Positions 31,373-43,897 of a stretch of DNA of 64,000 bases are shown piece after piece. A model generated the notes under the pieces. That model saw nothing but the letters and a program-made list of their open reading frames with translations. It did no database searches and was not told where the DNA came from. Both the position numbers and the translations under genes were made by a program. Source of the DNA: Amphibalanus amphitrite (lineage: Eukaryota > Arthropoda > Thecostraca > Balanomorpha > Balanidae); the NCBI RefSeq assembly GCF_019059575.1, contig NW_024882042.1, positions 393,610 to 457,609 on the forward strand, given 5' to 3'. Each line of letters starts with the position of its first letter. The first letter of the stretch is position 1.

Positions 31373-34300
31373 CTTCATGGTTAAAATCCGGTTTAAATGA
31401 CGGGGAACCGCATAACGTCGCGAAAATAAAAACCCACGAATTCCAAAGTATATGCAAAATGTAGAGCTCATCCAGATCTAACGTCCGTGGAAGAATCCAA
31501 GCTCGTGGCTCTTTAACTTCATGGTTAAAATCCGGTTTAAATGACGGGGAACCGCATAACGTCGCGAAAATAAAAACCCACGAATTCCAAAGTATGTGCA
31601 AAATGTAGAGCTCATCAAGATCTAACGTCCGTGGAAGAATCCAAGTTCGTGGCTCAACGCCTTCATGGTTAAAATCCGGTTTAAATGACGGGGAACCGCA
31701 TAACGTCGCGAAAATAAAAGCCCACGAATTCCAAAGTATGTGCAAAATGTAGAGCTCATCCAGATCTAACGTCCATGGAAGAATCCAAGTTCGTGGCTCT
31801 TTAACTTCATGGTTAATATCTGGTTTAAATGACGGGGAACCGCATAACGTCGCGAAAATAAAAACCCACGAATTCCAAAGTATGTGCAAAATGTAGAGCT
31901 CATCCAGTTCTAACGTCCGTGGAAGAAACCAAGTTCGTGGCTCTTTAACTTCATGGTTAATATCTGGTTTAAATGACGGGGAACCGCATAACGTCGCGAA
32001 AATAAAAACCCACGAATTCCAAAGTATATCCAAAATGTAGAGCTCATCTAGATCTAACGTCCGTGGAAGAATCCAAGCTCGTGGCTCAACGCCTTCATGG
32101 TTAAAATCCGGTTTAAATGACGGGGAACCGCATAACGTCGCGAAAATAAAAACCCACGAATTCCAAAGTATGTGCAAAATGTAGAGCTCATCCAGATCTA
32201 ACGTCCGTGGAAGAATTTAAGTTCGTGGCTCAACGCCTTCATGGTTTAAATCCGGTTTAAATGACGGGGAACCGCATAACGTCGCAAAAATAAAGACCCA
32301 CGAAATCCAAAAATTGTGCAAAGTGTAGAGCTCATCCAGATCTAACGTCCGTGGCAGAATCCAAGCTCGTGGCTCTTTAACTTCATGGTTAATATATGGT
32401 TTAAATGACGGGGAACCGCATAACGTCGCGAAAATAAAAACCCACGAATTCCAGAGTATGTGCAAAATGTAGAGCTCATCCAGATCTAACGTCCGTGGAA
32501 GAATCCAAGTTCCTGGCTCTTTAACTTCATGGTTAAAATCCGGTTTAAATGACGGGGAACCGCATAACGTCGCGAAAATAAAAACCCACGAATTCCAAAG
32601 TATGTGCAAAATGTAGAGCTCATCCAGATCTAGCGTCCGTGGAAGAATCCAAGTTCGTGGCTCTTTAACTTCATGGTTAATATCTGGTTTAAATGACGGG
32701 GAACCGCATAACGTCGCGAAAATAAAAACCCACGAATTCCAAAGTATGTGCAAAATGTAGAGCTCATCCAGTTCTAACGTCCGTGGAAGAAACCAAGTTC
32801 GTGGCTCTTTAACTTCATGGTTAATATCTGGTTTAAATGACGGGGAACCGCATAACGTCGCGAAAATAAAAACCCACGAGTTCCAAAGTATATCCAAAAT
32901 GTAGAGCTAATCCAGATCTAACGTCCGTGGAAGAATCCAAGCTCGTGGCTCAACGCCTTCTTGGTTAAAATCCGGTTTAAATGACGGGGAACCGCATAAC
33001 GTCGCGAAAATAAAAACCCACGAATTCCAAAGTATGTGCAAAATGTAGAGCTCATCCAGATCTAACGTCCGTGGCAGAAGCCAAGCTCTTGGCTCTTTAA
33101 CTTCATGGTTAAAATCCGATTTAAATGACGGGGAACCGCATAACGTCGCGAAAATAAAAACCCACGAATTCCAAAGTATGTGCAAAATGTAGAGCTCATC
33201 GAGATCTAACGTCCGTGGCAGAATCCAAGCTCGTGGCTCTTTAACTTCATGGTTAAAATCCGGCTTAAATGACGGGGAACCGCATAACGTCGCGAAAATA
33301 AAAACCCACGAGTTCCAAAGTATATCCAAAATGTAGAGCTAATCCAGATCTAACGTCCGTGGAAGAATCCAAGCTCGTGGCTCAACGCCTTCTTGGTTAA
33401 AATCCGGTTTAAATGACGTGGAACAACATAACGTCGCGAAAATAAAAACCCACGAATTCCAAAGTATGTGCAAAATGTAGAGCTCATCCAGATCTAACGT
33501 CCGTGGCAGAAGCCAAGCTCTTGGCTCTTTAACTTCATGGTTAAAATCCGATTTAAATGACGGGGAACCGCATAACGTCGCGAAAATAAAAACCCACGAA
33601 TTCCAAAGTATATGCATAATGTAGAGCTCATCGAGATCTAACGTCCGTGGAAGAATCCAAGCTCGTGACTCTTTAACTTCATGGCTAAAATCCGGGTCAA
33701 ATGACGGGGAACCGCATAACGTCGCGAAAATAAAAACCCACGAATTCCAAAGTATGTGCAAAATGTAGAGCTCATCCAGATCTAACGTCCGTGGAAGAAT
33801 CCAAGCTCGTGGCTCAACGCCTTCATGGTTAAAATCCAGTTTAAATGACGGGGAACCGCATAACGTCGCGAAAATAAAAACCCACGAATTCCAAAGTATG
33901 TGCAAAATGAAGAACTCATCCAGATCTAACGTCCGTGGCAGAATCCAAGCTCGTGGCTCTTTAACTTCATGGTTAAAATCCGGCTTAAATGACGGGGAAC
34001 CGCATAACGTCGCGAAAATAAAAACCCACGAATTCCAAAGTATGTGCAAAATGTAGAGCTCATCAAGATCTAACGTCCGTGGAAGAATCCAAGTTCGTGG
34101 CTCTTTAATTTCATGGTTAATATCTGGTTTAAATGACGGGGAACCGCATAACGTCGCGAAAATAAAAACCCACGAATTCCAAAGTATGTGCAAAATGTAG
34201 AGCTTATCCAGTTCTAACGTCCGTGGAAGAAACCAAGTTCGTGGCTCTTTAACGTCATGGTTAATATCTGGTTTAAATGACGGGGAACCGCATAACGTCG

Positions 34301-34447
34301 CGAAAATAAAAACCCACGAATTCCAAAGTATATCCAAAATGTAGAGCTCATCCAGATCTAACGTCCGTGGAAGAATCCAAGCTCGTGGCTCAACGCCTTC
34401 ATGGTTAAAATCCGGTTTAAATGACGGGGAACCGCATAACGTCGCGA
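31373..34447 (-). repeat. 144-bp satellite array, left arm
   Basis: About 21 tandem monomers of 144 bp. The conserved core on the array strand is TTTCGCGACGTTATGCGGTT followed by CCCCGTCATTTAAACC. Two main subtypes differ at GAAGTTAAAGAGCC versus GAAGGCGTTGAGCC. Because 144 is a multiple of three, one frame runs open through many monomers; the resulting peptides are repeat artefacts. Confidence 0.95.
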
Positions 34448-34487
34448 TAACGTCGCGTCGCGTCATAACATAACGTGGCGTCATAAC
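34448..34487. other. Junction of the opposed satellite arrays
   Basis: About 40 bp made of shuffled ATAACGTCGCG / CGTCATAACG fragments between the inverted arrays. This is the centre of a palindrome whose arms can pair over about 3 kb. Confidence 0.85.
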
Positions 34488-37400
34488 GTTTTTATTTTCG
34501 CGACGTTATGCGGTTCCCCGTCATTTAAACCGGATTTTAACCATGAAGTTAAAGAGCCACGAGCTTGGATTCTGCCACGGACGTTAGATCTGGATGGGCT
34601 CTACATTTTGCACATACTTTGGAATTCGTGGGTTTTTATTTTCGCGACGGTTTGCGGTTCCCCGTCATTTAAACCGGATTTTAACCATGAAGGCGTTGAG
34701 CCACGAGCTTGGATTCTTCCACGGACGTTAGATCTGGATGAGCTCTACATTTTGCATATACCTTGGAATTCGTGGGTTTTTATTTTCGCGACGTTATGCG
34801 GTTCCCCGTCATTTAAACCGGATTTTAACCATGAAGTTAAAGAGCCACGAGCTCGGATTCTGCCACGGACGTTAGATCTGGATGAGCTCTACATTTTGCA
34901 CATACTTTGGAATTCGTGGGTTTTTATTTTCGCGACGTTATGCGGTTCCCCGTCATTTAAACCGGATTTTAACCATGTAGGCGTTGAGCCACGAGCTTGG
35001 ATTCTTCCACGGACGTTAGATCTAGATGAGCTCTACATTTTGCATATACTTTGGAATTCGTGGGTTTTTATTTTCGCGACGTTATGCGGTTCCCCGTCAT
35101 TTAAACCAGATATTAAACATGAAGTTAAAGAGCCACGAACTTGGATTCTTCCACGGACGTTAGATCTGGATGAGCTCTACATTTTGCGCATACTTTGGAA
35201 TTCGTGGTTTTTTATTTTCGCGACGTTATGCGGTTCCCCGTCATTTAAACCAGATATTAACCATGAAGTTAAAGAGCCACGAGCTTGGATTCTTCCACGG
35301 ACGTTAGATCTAGATGAGCTCTACATTTTGCACATACTTTGGAATTCGTGGGTTTTATTTTCGCGACGTTATGCGGTTCCCCGTCATTTAAACCAGATAT
35401 TAACCATGAAGTTAAAGAGCCACGAGCTTGGATTCTTTCACGGACGTTAGATCTCGATGAGCTCTACATTTTGCACATACTTTGGAATTCGCGGGTTTTT
35501 ATTTTCGCGAGGTTATGCGGTTCCCCGTCATTTAAACCGGATTTTAACCATGAAGTTAAACAGCCAAAAGCTTGGATTCTGCCACGGACGTTAGATCTGG
35601 ATGAGCTCTACATTTTGCACGTACTTTGGAATTCGTGGGTTTTTATTTTCGCGACGTTATGCGGTTCCCCGTCATTTAAACCGGATTTTAGCCATGAAGG
35701 CGTTGAGCCACGAGCTTGGATTCTTCCACGGACGTTAAATCTAGATGAGCTCTACATTTTGCATATACTTTGGAATTCGTGGGTTTTTATTTTCGCGACG
35801 TTATGCGGTTCCCCGTCATTTAAACCAGATATTAACCATGAAGTTAAAGAGCCACGAACTTGGTTTCTTCCACGGACGTTAGATCTGGATGAGCTCTACA
35901 TTTTGCGCATACTTTGGAATTCGTGGGTTTTTATTTTCGCGACGTTATGGGTTCCCCGTCATTTAAACCAGATATTAACCATGAAGTTAAAGAGCCACGA
36001 ACTTGGATTCTTCCACGGACGCTAGATCTGGATGAGCTCTACATTTTGCACATACTTTGGAATTCGTGGGTTTTTATTTTCGCGACGTTATGCGGTTCCC
36101 CGTCATTTAAACCGGATTTTAACCATGAAGTTAAAGAGCCAGGAACTTGGATTCTTCCACGGACGTTAGATCTCGATGAGCTCTACATTTTGCACATACT
36201 TTGGAATTCGTGGGTTTTTATTTTCGCGACGTTATGCGGTTCCCCGTCATTTAAACCGGATTTTAACCATGAAGGCGTTGAGCCACGAGCTTGGATTCTG
36301 CCACGGGCGTGAGATCTGGATGAGCTCTACATTTTGCACATACTTTGGAATTCGTGGGTTTTTATTTTCGCGACGTTATGCGGTTCCCCGTCATTTAAAT
36401 CGGATTTTAACCATGAAGTTTAAGAGCCAAGAGCTTGTATTCTGCCACGGACGTTAGATCTGGATGAGCTCTACATTTTGCACATACTTTGGAATTCGTA
36501 GGTTTTATTTTCGCGACGTTATGCGGTTCCCCGTCATTTAAACCGGATTTTAACCATGAAGTTAAAGAGCCAAGAGCTTGGATTCTTCCTCGGACGTTAG
36601 ATCTGGATGAGCTCTACATTTTGCACATACTTTGGAATTCGTGGGTTTTTATTTTCGCGACGTTATGCGGTTCCCCGTCATTTAAACCATATATTAACCA
36701 TGAAGTTAAAGAGCCACGAGCTTGGATTCTGCCACGGACGTTAGATCTGGATGAGCTCTACATTTTGCACAATTTTGGATTTCGTGGGTCTTTATTTTTG
36801 CGACGTTATGCGGTTCCCCGTCATTTAAACCGGATTTAAACCATGAAGGCGTTGAGCCACGAACTTGGATTCTTCCACGGACGTTAGATCTGGATGAGCT
36901 CTACATTTTCCACATACTTTGGAATTCGTGGGTTTTTATTTTCGCGACGTTATGCGGTTCCCCGTCATTTAAACCGGATTTTAACCATGAAGGCGTTGAG
37001 CCACGAGCTTGGATTCTTCCACGGACGTTAGATCTGGATGAGCTCTACATTTTGGATATACTTTGGAATTCGTGGGTTTTTATTTTCGCGACGTTATGCG
37101 GTTCCCCGTCATTTAAACCAGATATTAACCATGAAGTTAAAGAGCCACGAACTTGGTTTCTTCCACGGACGTTAGAACTGGATGAGCTCTTCATTTTGCA
37201 CATACTTTGGAATTCATGGGTTTTTATTTCGCGACGTTATGCGGTTCCCCGTCATTTAAACCAGATATTAACCATGAAGTTAAAGAGCCACGAACTTGGA
37301 TTCTTCCACGGACGTTAGATCTGGATGAGCTCTACATTTTGCACATACTTTGGAATTCGTGGGCTTTTATTTTCGCGACGTTATGCGGTTCCCCGTCATT

Positions 37401-40400
37401 TAAACCAGATATTAACCATGAAGTTAAAGAGCCACGAACTTGGATTCTTCCACGGACGTTAGATCTGGATGAGCTCTACATTTTGCACATACTTTGGAAT
37501 TCGTGGGTTTTTATTTTCGCGACGTTATGCGGTTCCCCGTCATTTAAACCGGATTTTAACCATGAAGGCGTTGAGCCACGAGCTTGGATTCTTCCACTGA
37601 CGTTAGATCTAGATGAGCTCTACATTTTGCATATACTTTGGAATTCGTGGGTTTTTATTTTCGCGACGTTATGCGGTTCCCCGTCATTTAAACCAGATAT
37701 TAACCATGAAGTTAAAGAGCCACGAACTTGGTTTCTTCCACGGACGTTAGATCTGGATGAGTTCTACATTTTGCGCATACTTTGGAATTCGTGTTTTTTT
37801 ATTTTCGCGACGTTATGCGGTTCCCCGTCATTTAAACCAGATATTAACCATGAAGTTAAAGAGCCACGAACTTGGATTCTTCCACGGACGTTAGATCTCG
37901 ATGAGCTCTACATTTTGCACATACTTTGGAATTCGTGGGTTTTTATTTTCGCGACGTTATGCGGTTCCCCGTCATTTAAACCAGATATTAACCATGAAGT
38001 TAAAGAGCCACGAACTTGTATTCTTCCACGGACGTTAGAACTGGATGAGCTCTACATTTTGCACATACTTTGGAATTCGTGGGTTTTTATTTTCGCGACG
38101 TTATGCGGTTCCCCGTCATTTAAACCAGATATTAACCATGAAGTTAAAGAGCCACGAACTTGGTTTCTTCCACGGACGCTAGATCTGGATGAGCTCTACA
38201 TTTTGCACATACTTTGTAATTCGTGGGTTTTTATTTTCGCGACGTTATGCGGTTCCCCGTCATTTAAACCAGATATTAACCATGAAGTTAAAGAGCCACG
38301 AACTTGGATTCTTCCACGGACGCTAGATCTGGATGAGCTCTACATTTTGCACATACTTTGGAATTCGTGGGTTTTTATTTTCGCGACGTTATGCGGTTCC
38401 CCGTCATTTAAACCAGATTTTAACCATGAAGTTAAAGAGCCACGAACTTGGATTCTTCCACGGACGTTAGATCTCGATGAGCTCTACATTTTGCACATAC
38501 TTTGGAATTCGTGGGTTTTTATTTTCGCGACGTTATGCGGTTCCCCGTCATTTAAACCGGATTTTAACCATGAAGGCGTTGAGCCACGAGCTTGGATTCT
38601 GCCACGGACGTGAGATCTGGATGAGCTATACATTTTGCACATACTTTGGAATTCGTGGGTTTTTATTTTCGCGACGTTATGCGGTTCCCCGTCATTTAAA
38701 TCGGATTTTAACCATGAAGTTTAAGAGCCAAGAGCTTGGATTCTGCCACGGACGTTAGATCTGGATGAGCTCTACATTTTGCACATACTTTGGAATTCGT
38801 AGGTTTTTATTTTCGCGACGTTATGCGGTTCCCCGTCATTTAAACCTAATTTTAACCATGAAGTTAAAGAGCCACGAGCTTGGATTCTTCCACGGACGTT
38901 AGATCTGGATGAGCTCTACATTTTGCACATACTTTGGAATTCGTGGGTTTTTATTTTCGCGACGTTATGCGGTTCCCCGTCATTTAAACCATATATTAAC
39001 CATGAAGTTAAAGAGCCACGAGCTTGGATTCTGCCACGGACGTTAGATCTGGATGAGCTCTACATTTTGCACAATTTTTGGATTTCGTGGGTCTTTATTT
39101 TTGCGACGTTATGCGGTTCCCCGTCATTTAAACCGGATTTAAACCATGAAGGCGTTGAGCCACGAACTTGGATTCTTCCACGGACGTTAGATCTGGATGA
39201 GCTCTACATTTTCCACATACTTTGGAATTCGTGGGTTTTTATTTTCGCGACGTTATGCGGTTTCCCGTCATTTAAACCGGATTTTAACCATGAAGGCGTT
39301 GAGCCACGAGCTTGGATTCTTCCACGGACGTTAGATCTGGATGAGCTCTACATTTTGGATATACTTTGGAATTCGTGGGTTTTTATTTTCGCGACGTTAT
39401 GCGGTTCCCCGTCATTTAAACCAGATATTAACCATGAAGTTAAAGAGCCACGAACTTGGTTTCTTCCACGGACGTTAGAACTGGATGAGCTCTACATTTT
39501 GCACATACTTTGGAATTCGTGGGTTTTTATTTTCGCGACGTTATGCGGTTCCCCGTCATTTAAACCAAATATTAACCATGAAGTTAAAGAGCCACGAACT
39601 TGGATTCTTCCACGGACGTTAGATCTGGATGAGCTCTACATTTTGCACATACTTTGGAATTCGTGGGCTTTTATTTTCGCGACGTTATGCGGTTCCCCGT
39701 CATTTAAATCGGATTTTAACCATGAAGTTTAAGAGCCAAGAGCTTGTATTCTGCCACGGACGTTAGATCTGGATGAGCTCTACATTTTGCACATACTTTG
39801 GAATTCGTAGGTTTTTATTTTCGCGACGTTATGCGGTTCCCCGTCATTTAAACCGGATTTTAACCATGAAGTTAAAGAGCCAAGAGCTTGGATTCTTCCA
39901 CGGACGTTAGATCTGGATGAGCTCTACATTTTGCACATACTTTGGAATTCGTGGGTTTTTATTTTCGCGACGTTATGCGGTTCCCCGTCATTTAAACCAT
40001 ATATTAACCATGAAGTTAAAGAGCCACGAGCTTGGATTCTGCCACGGACGTTAGATCTGGATGAGCTCTACATTTTGCACAATTTTTGGATTTCGTGGGT
40101 CTTTATTTTTGCGACGTTATGCGGTTCCCCGTCATTTAAACCGGATTTAAACCATGAAGGCGTTGAGCCACGAACTTGGATTCTTCCACGGACGTTAGAT
40201 CTGGATGAGCTCTACATTTTCCACATACTTTGGAATTCGTGGGTTTTTATTTTCGCGACGTTATGCGGTTCCCCGTCATTTAAACCGGATTTTAACCATG
40301 AACGCGTTGAGCCACGAGCTTGGATTCTTCCACGGACGTTAGATCTGGATGAGCTCTACATTTTGGATATACTTTGGAATTCGTGGGTTTTTATTTTCGC

Positions 40401-43327
40401 GACGTTATGCGGTTCCCCGTCATTTAAACCAGATATTAACCATGAAGTTAAAGAGCCACGAACTTGGTTTCTTCCACGGACGTTAGAACTGGATGAGCTC
40501 TACATTTTGCACATACTTTGGAATTCATGGGTTTTTATTTTCGCGACGTTATGCGGTTCCCCGTCATTTAAACCAGATATTAACCATGAAGTTAAAGAGC
40601 CACGAACTTGGATTCTTCCACGGACGTTAGATCTGGATGAGCTCTACATTTTGCCAATACTTTGGAATTCGTGGGCTTTTATTTTCGCGACGTTATGCGG
40701 TTCCCCGTCATTTAAACCAGATATTAACCATGAAGTTAAAGAGCCACGAACTTGGATTCTTCCACGGACGTTAGATCTGGATGAGCTCTACATTTTGCAC
40801 ATACTTTGGAATTCGTGGGTTTTTATTTTCGCGACGTTATGCGGTTCCCCGTCATTTAAACCGGATTTTAACCATGAAGGCGTTGAGCCACGAGCTTGGA
40901 TTCTTCCACGGACGTTAGATCTAGATGAGCTCTACATTTTGCATATACTTTGTAATTCGTGGGTTTTTATTTTCGCGAGGTTATGCGGTTCCCCGTCATT
41001 TAAACCAGATATTAACCATGAAGTTAAAGAGCCACGAACTTGGTTTCTTCCACGGACGTTAGATCTGGATGAGTTCTACATTTTGCGCATACTTTGGAAT
41101 TCGTGGTTTTTTATTTTCGCGACGTTATGCGGTTCCCCGTCATTTAAACCAGATATTAACCATGAAGTTAAAGAGCCACGAACTTGGATTCTTCCACGGA
41201 CGTTAGATCTCGATGAGCTCTACATTTTGCACATACTTTGGAATTGGTGGGTTTTTATTTTCGCGACGTTATGCGGTTCCCCGTCATTTAAACCAGATAT
41301 TAACCATGAAGTTAAAGAGCCACGAACTTGTATTCTTCCACGGACGTTAGAACTGGATGAGCTCTACATTTTGCACATACTTTGGAATTCGTAGGTTTTT
41401 ATTTTCGCGACGTTATGCGGTTCCCCGTCATTTAAACCAGATATTAACCATGAAGTTAAAGAGCCACGAACTTGGTTTCTTCCACGGACGCTAGATCTGG
41501 ATGAGCTCTACATTTTGCACATACTTTGTAATTCGTGGGTTTTTATTTTCGCGACGTTATGCGGTTCCCCGTCATTTAAACCAGATATTAACCATGAAGT
41601 TAAAGAGCCACGAACTTGGATTCTTCCACGGACGCTAGATCTGGATGAGCTCTACATTTTGCACATTCTTTGGAATTCGTGGGTTTTTATTTTCGCGACG
41701 TTATGCGGTTCCCCGTCATTTAAACCAGATTTTAACCATGAAGTTAAAGAGCCACGAACTTGGATTCTTCCACGGACGTTAGATCTCGATGAGCTCTACA
41801 TTTTGCACATACTTTGGAATTCGTGGGTTTTTATTTTCGCGACGTTATGCGGTTCCCCGTCATTTAAACCGGATTTTAACCATGAAGGCGTTGAGCCACG
41901 AGCTTGGATTCTGCCACGGACGTGAGATCTGGATGAGCTATACATTTTGCACATACTTTGGAATTCGTGGGTTTTTATTTTCGCGACGTTATGCGGTTCC
42001 CCGTCATTTAAATCGGATTTTAACCATGAAGTTTAAGAGCCAAGAGCTTGGATTCTGCCACGGACGTTAGATCTGGATGAGCTCTACATTTTGCACATAC
42101 TTTGGAATTCGTAGGTTTTTATTTTCGCGACGTTATGCGGTTCCCCGTCATTTAAACCGGATTTTAACCATGAAGTTAAAGAGCCACGAGCTTGGATTCT
42201 TCCACGGACGTTAGATCTGGATGAGCTCTACATTTTGCACATACTTTGGAATTCGTGGGTTTTTATTTTCGCGACGTTATGCGGTTCCCCGTCATTTAAA
42301 CCATATATTAACCATGAAGTTAAAGAGCCACGAGCTTGGATTCTGCCACGGACGTTAGATCTGGATGAGCTCTACATTTTGCACAATTTTTGGATTTCGT
42401 GGGTCTTTATTTTTGCGACGTTATGCGGTTCCCCGTCATTTAAACCGGATTTAAACCATGAAGGCGTTGAGCCACGAACTTGGATTCTTCCACGGACGTT
42501 AGATCTGGATGAGCTCTACATTTTCCACATACTTTGGAATTCGTGGGTTTTTATTTTCGCGACGTTATGCGGTTCCCCGTCATTTAAACCGGATTTTAAC
42601 CATGAAGGCGTTGAGCCACGAGCTTGGATTCTTCCACGGACGTTAGATCTGGATGAGCTCTACATTTTGGATATACTTTGGAATTCGTGGGTTTTTATTT
42701 TCGCGACGTTATGCGGTTCCCCGTCATTTAAACCAGATATTAACCATGAAGTTAAAGAGCCACGAACTTGGTTTCTTCCACGGACGTTAGAACTGGATGA
42801 GCTCTACATTTTGCACATACTTTGGAATTCGTGGGTTTTTATTTTCGCGACGTTATGCGGTTCCCCGTCATTTAAACCAAATATTAACCATGAAGTTAAA
42901 GAGCCACGAACTTGGATTCTTCCACGGACGTTAGATCTGGATGAGCTCTACATTTTGCACATACTTTGGAATTCGTGGGCTTTTATTTTCGCGACGTTAT
43001 GCGGTTCCCCGTCATTTAAACCGGATTTTAACAATGAAGGCGTTGAGCCACGAACTTGGATTCTTCCACGGACGTTAGATCTTGATGAGCTCTACATTTT
43101 GCACATACTTTGGAATTCGTGGGTTTTTATTTTCGCGACGTTATGCGGTTCCCCGTCATTTAAACCGGATTTTAACCATTAAGTTCAAGAGCCACGAGCT
43201 TGGATTCTTCCACGGACGTTAGATCTGGATGAGCTCTACATTTTGCATATACTTTGGAATTCGTGGGTTTTTATTTTCGCGACGTTATGCGGTTCCCCGT
43301 CATTTAAACCGGATTTTAACCATGAAG
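34488..43327 (+). repeat. 144-bp satellite array, right arm, with higher-order repeats
   Basis: About 61 monomers of 144 bp, opposite in orientation to the left arm. Marker monomers recur at fixed multiples: the variant with TTTTGGATATAC occurs near 37052, 39355, 40363 and 42667, spacings of about 16, 7 and 16 monomers. A block of about 2.6 kb is repeated 3312 bp (23 monomers) downstream. This is recent segmental amplification within the arm. Confidence 0.93.
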
Positions 43328-43541
43328 ATCAGCTCAAAAGTTAAAATAAATGTCATATTCGTGTTCAGCATGGTCAACTTAACCCATGCCATGAATCTGA
43401 AGTGATTTGGAATTCGTCGCTGAATATGTATACGTATACGTCGCTAAGTTCACGGACATCGTGGAGCAGCAGTGCTACCAACTAACTTCGGCGGGGGCCG
43501 GTAGAATCTTCGTCGTCCGAGAGACATCGAACGCGGGGTCT

Positions 43542-43614
43542 ATTTCACACAAAATGGCGGAGTCACGTGAGGTCGTGTGAAAAGCGCTAAACAACTGCCA
43601 TAGCGAACACTACA
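43542..43614 (-). repeat. 5' LTR, proximal part
   Basis: ATTTCACACAAAATGGCGG to the terminal AACACTACA; identical to the corresponding part of the 3' LTR. The preceding TCT (43539-43541) is the duplication made by the 13-kb element. Confidence 0.9.
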
Positions 43615-43711
43615 GGCTGGACGTCGGAACATGCGGGCATATCCGACGTCCAGCCGATGTCGGGCCGAGGTTGAACCGACGTTGGGCCGACGTCGGCATG
43701 TTTACTGGGTC

Positions 43712-43870
43712 GTCATAGGTCAAGTTCAAGGTCACTTTAAAAGTCGCCGTACCCTTAAAATCAGGCAGTGTTTTGACCTCTCAGGGTCAAACGGTTTTAC
43801 CTGGGAAAAAGGTCATCATTTTCGAACTCAGCGTGCCATGGGCTATTTGTAGGTGTACCAATTTTGCGCG
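43712..43870. repeat. AGGTCA-rich repeat, between E1 and E2
   Basis: Inverse copy of parts of 18650-18960 (CTCAGCGTGCCATGGGC, GGTCAAACGGTTT). It is the host repeat separating the two 1.19-kb transposons. Confidence 0.65.
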
Positions 43871-43897
43871 AACCCAGTAAACATGCCGACGTCGGCC

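Larger units (their letters stand above)
30477..43538. mobile_element. 13-kb foldback-type element built from a 144-bp satellite
   Basis: Terminal inverted repeats of 38 bp (CCCCGCGTTCGATGTCTCTC...), one mismatch, at 30477-30514 and 43501-43538. Flanked by TCT (30474-30476 and 43539-43541), single in the uninterrupted LTR at 20200-20336, so the boundaries are proven by an empty site in the same window. From the ends inward: about 710 bp of unshared sequence on the left (about 60 bp on the right), an inverted subterminal block (31224-31372 and 43328-43466), then the satellite in opposite orientations meeting at about 34450-34487. The architecture resembles Drosophila Foldback/Galileo elements, whose long inverted ends are made of tandem repeats; relationship is not claimed. 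No transposase. Confidence 0.92.
20200..43614 (-). mobile_element. Complete Ty3/gypsy (Mag-like) retrotransposon with three nested insertions
   Basis: Element on the minus strand with 137-bp LTRs (TGTAGTGTT...AACACTACA): the 3' LTR is 20200-20336, and the 5' LTR is split into 30413-30476 and 43542-43614. Target duplication GGCTG at 20195-20199 and 43615-43619; the empty site is visible in E2 near 48770. Internal order: primer-binding site, gag-protease-RT, RNase H-integrase, polypurine tract. Insertions: a MITE 20349-21531, a 4.6-kb element 25712-30329 and a 13-kb satellite element 30477-43538. Removing them leaves about 4.5 kb. The LTRs differ at one position (GTATAC vs GTGTAC), so it is young. 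YLDDILVTG points to the Mag/SURL-like clade; that is inference from motif style. Confidence 0.9.
19096..43709 (+). mobile_element. E1: 1.19-kb TIR transposon interrupted by the gypsy element
   Basis: Left end CCCAGTAAACATGCCGACGT, right end its inverse finishing at 43709. Flanked by TC (19094-19095 and 43710-43711), a 2-bp duplication. Contents: a palindromic CCGACGTCGG array, a unique block from 19373, a tRNA-like stretch with a Pol III B box, then a shorter CCGACGTCGG array. The Ty3/gypsy element sits inside near the right end. Removing it and its 5-bp duplication leaves 1194 bp, against 1196 bp for the second copy E2. No transposase, so non-autonomous; superfamily open. Confidence 0.85.

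Noticed and set aside
31356..43182. Long open frames (up to 487 codons) across the 144-bp satellite, as repeat proteins
   Set aside because: 144 is divisible by three, so one frame stays open automatically. Stops and one-base deletions (near 35345, 35950, 37225) break it, frames occur in both arms, and no initiation or codon signal is seen.
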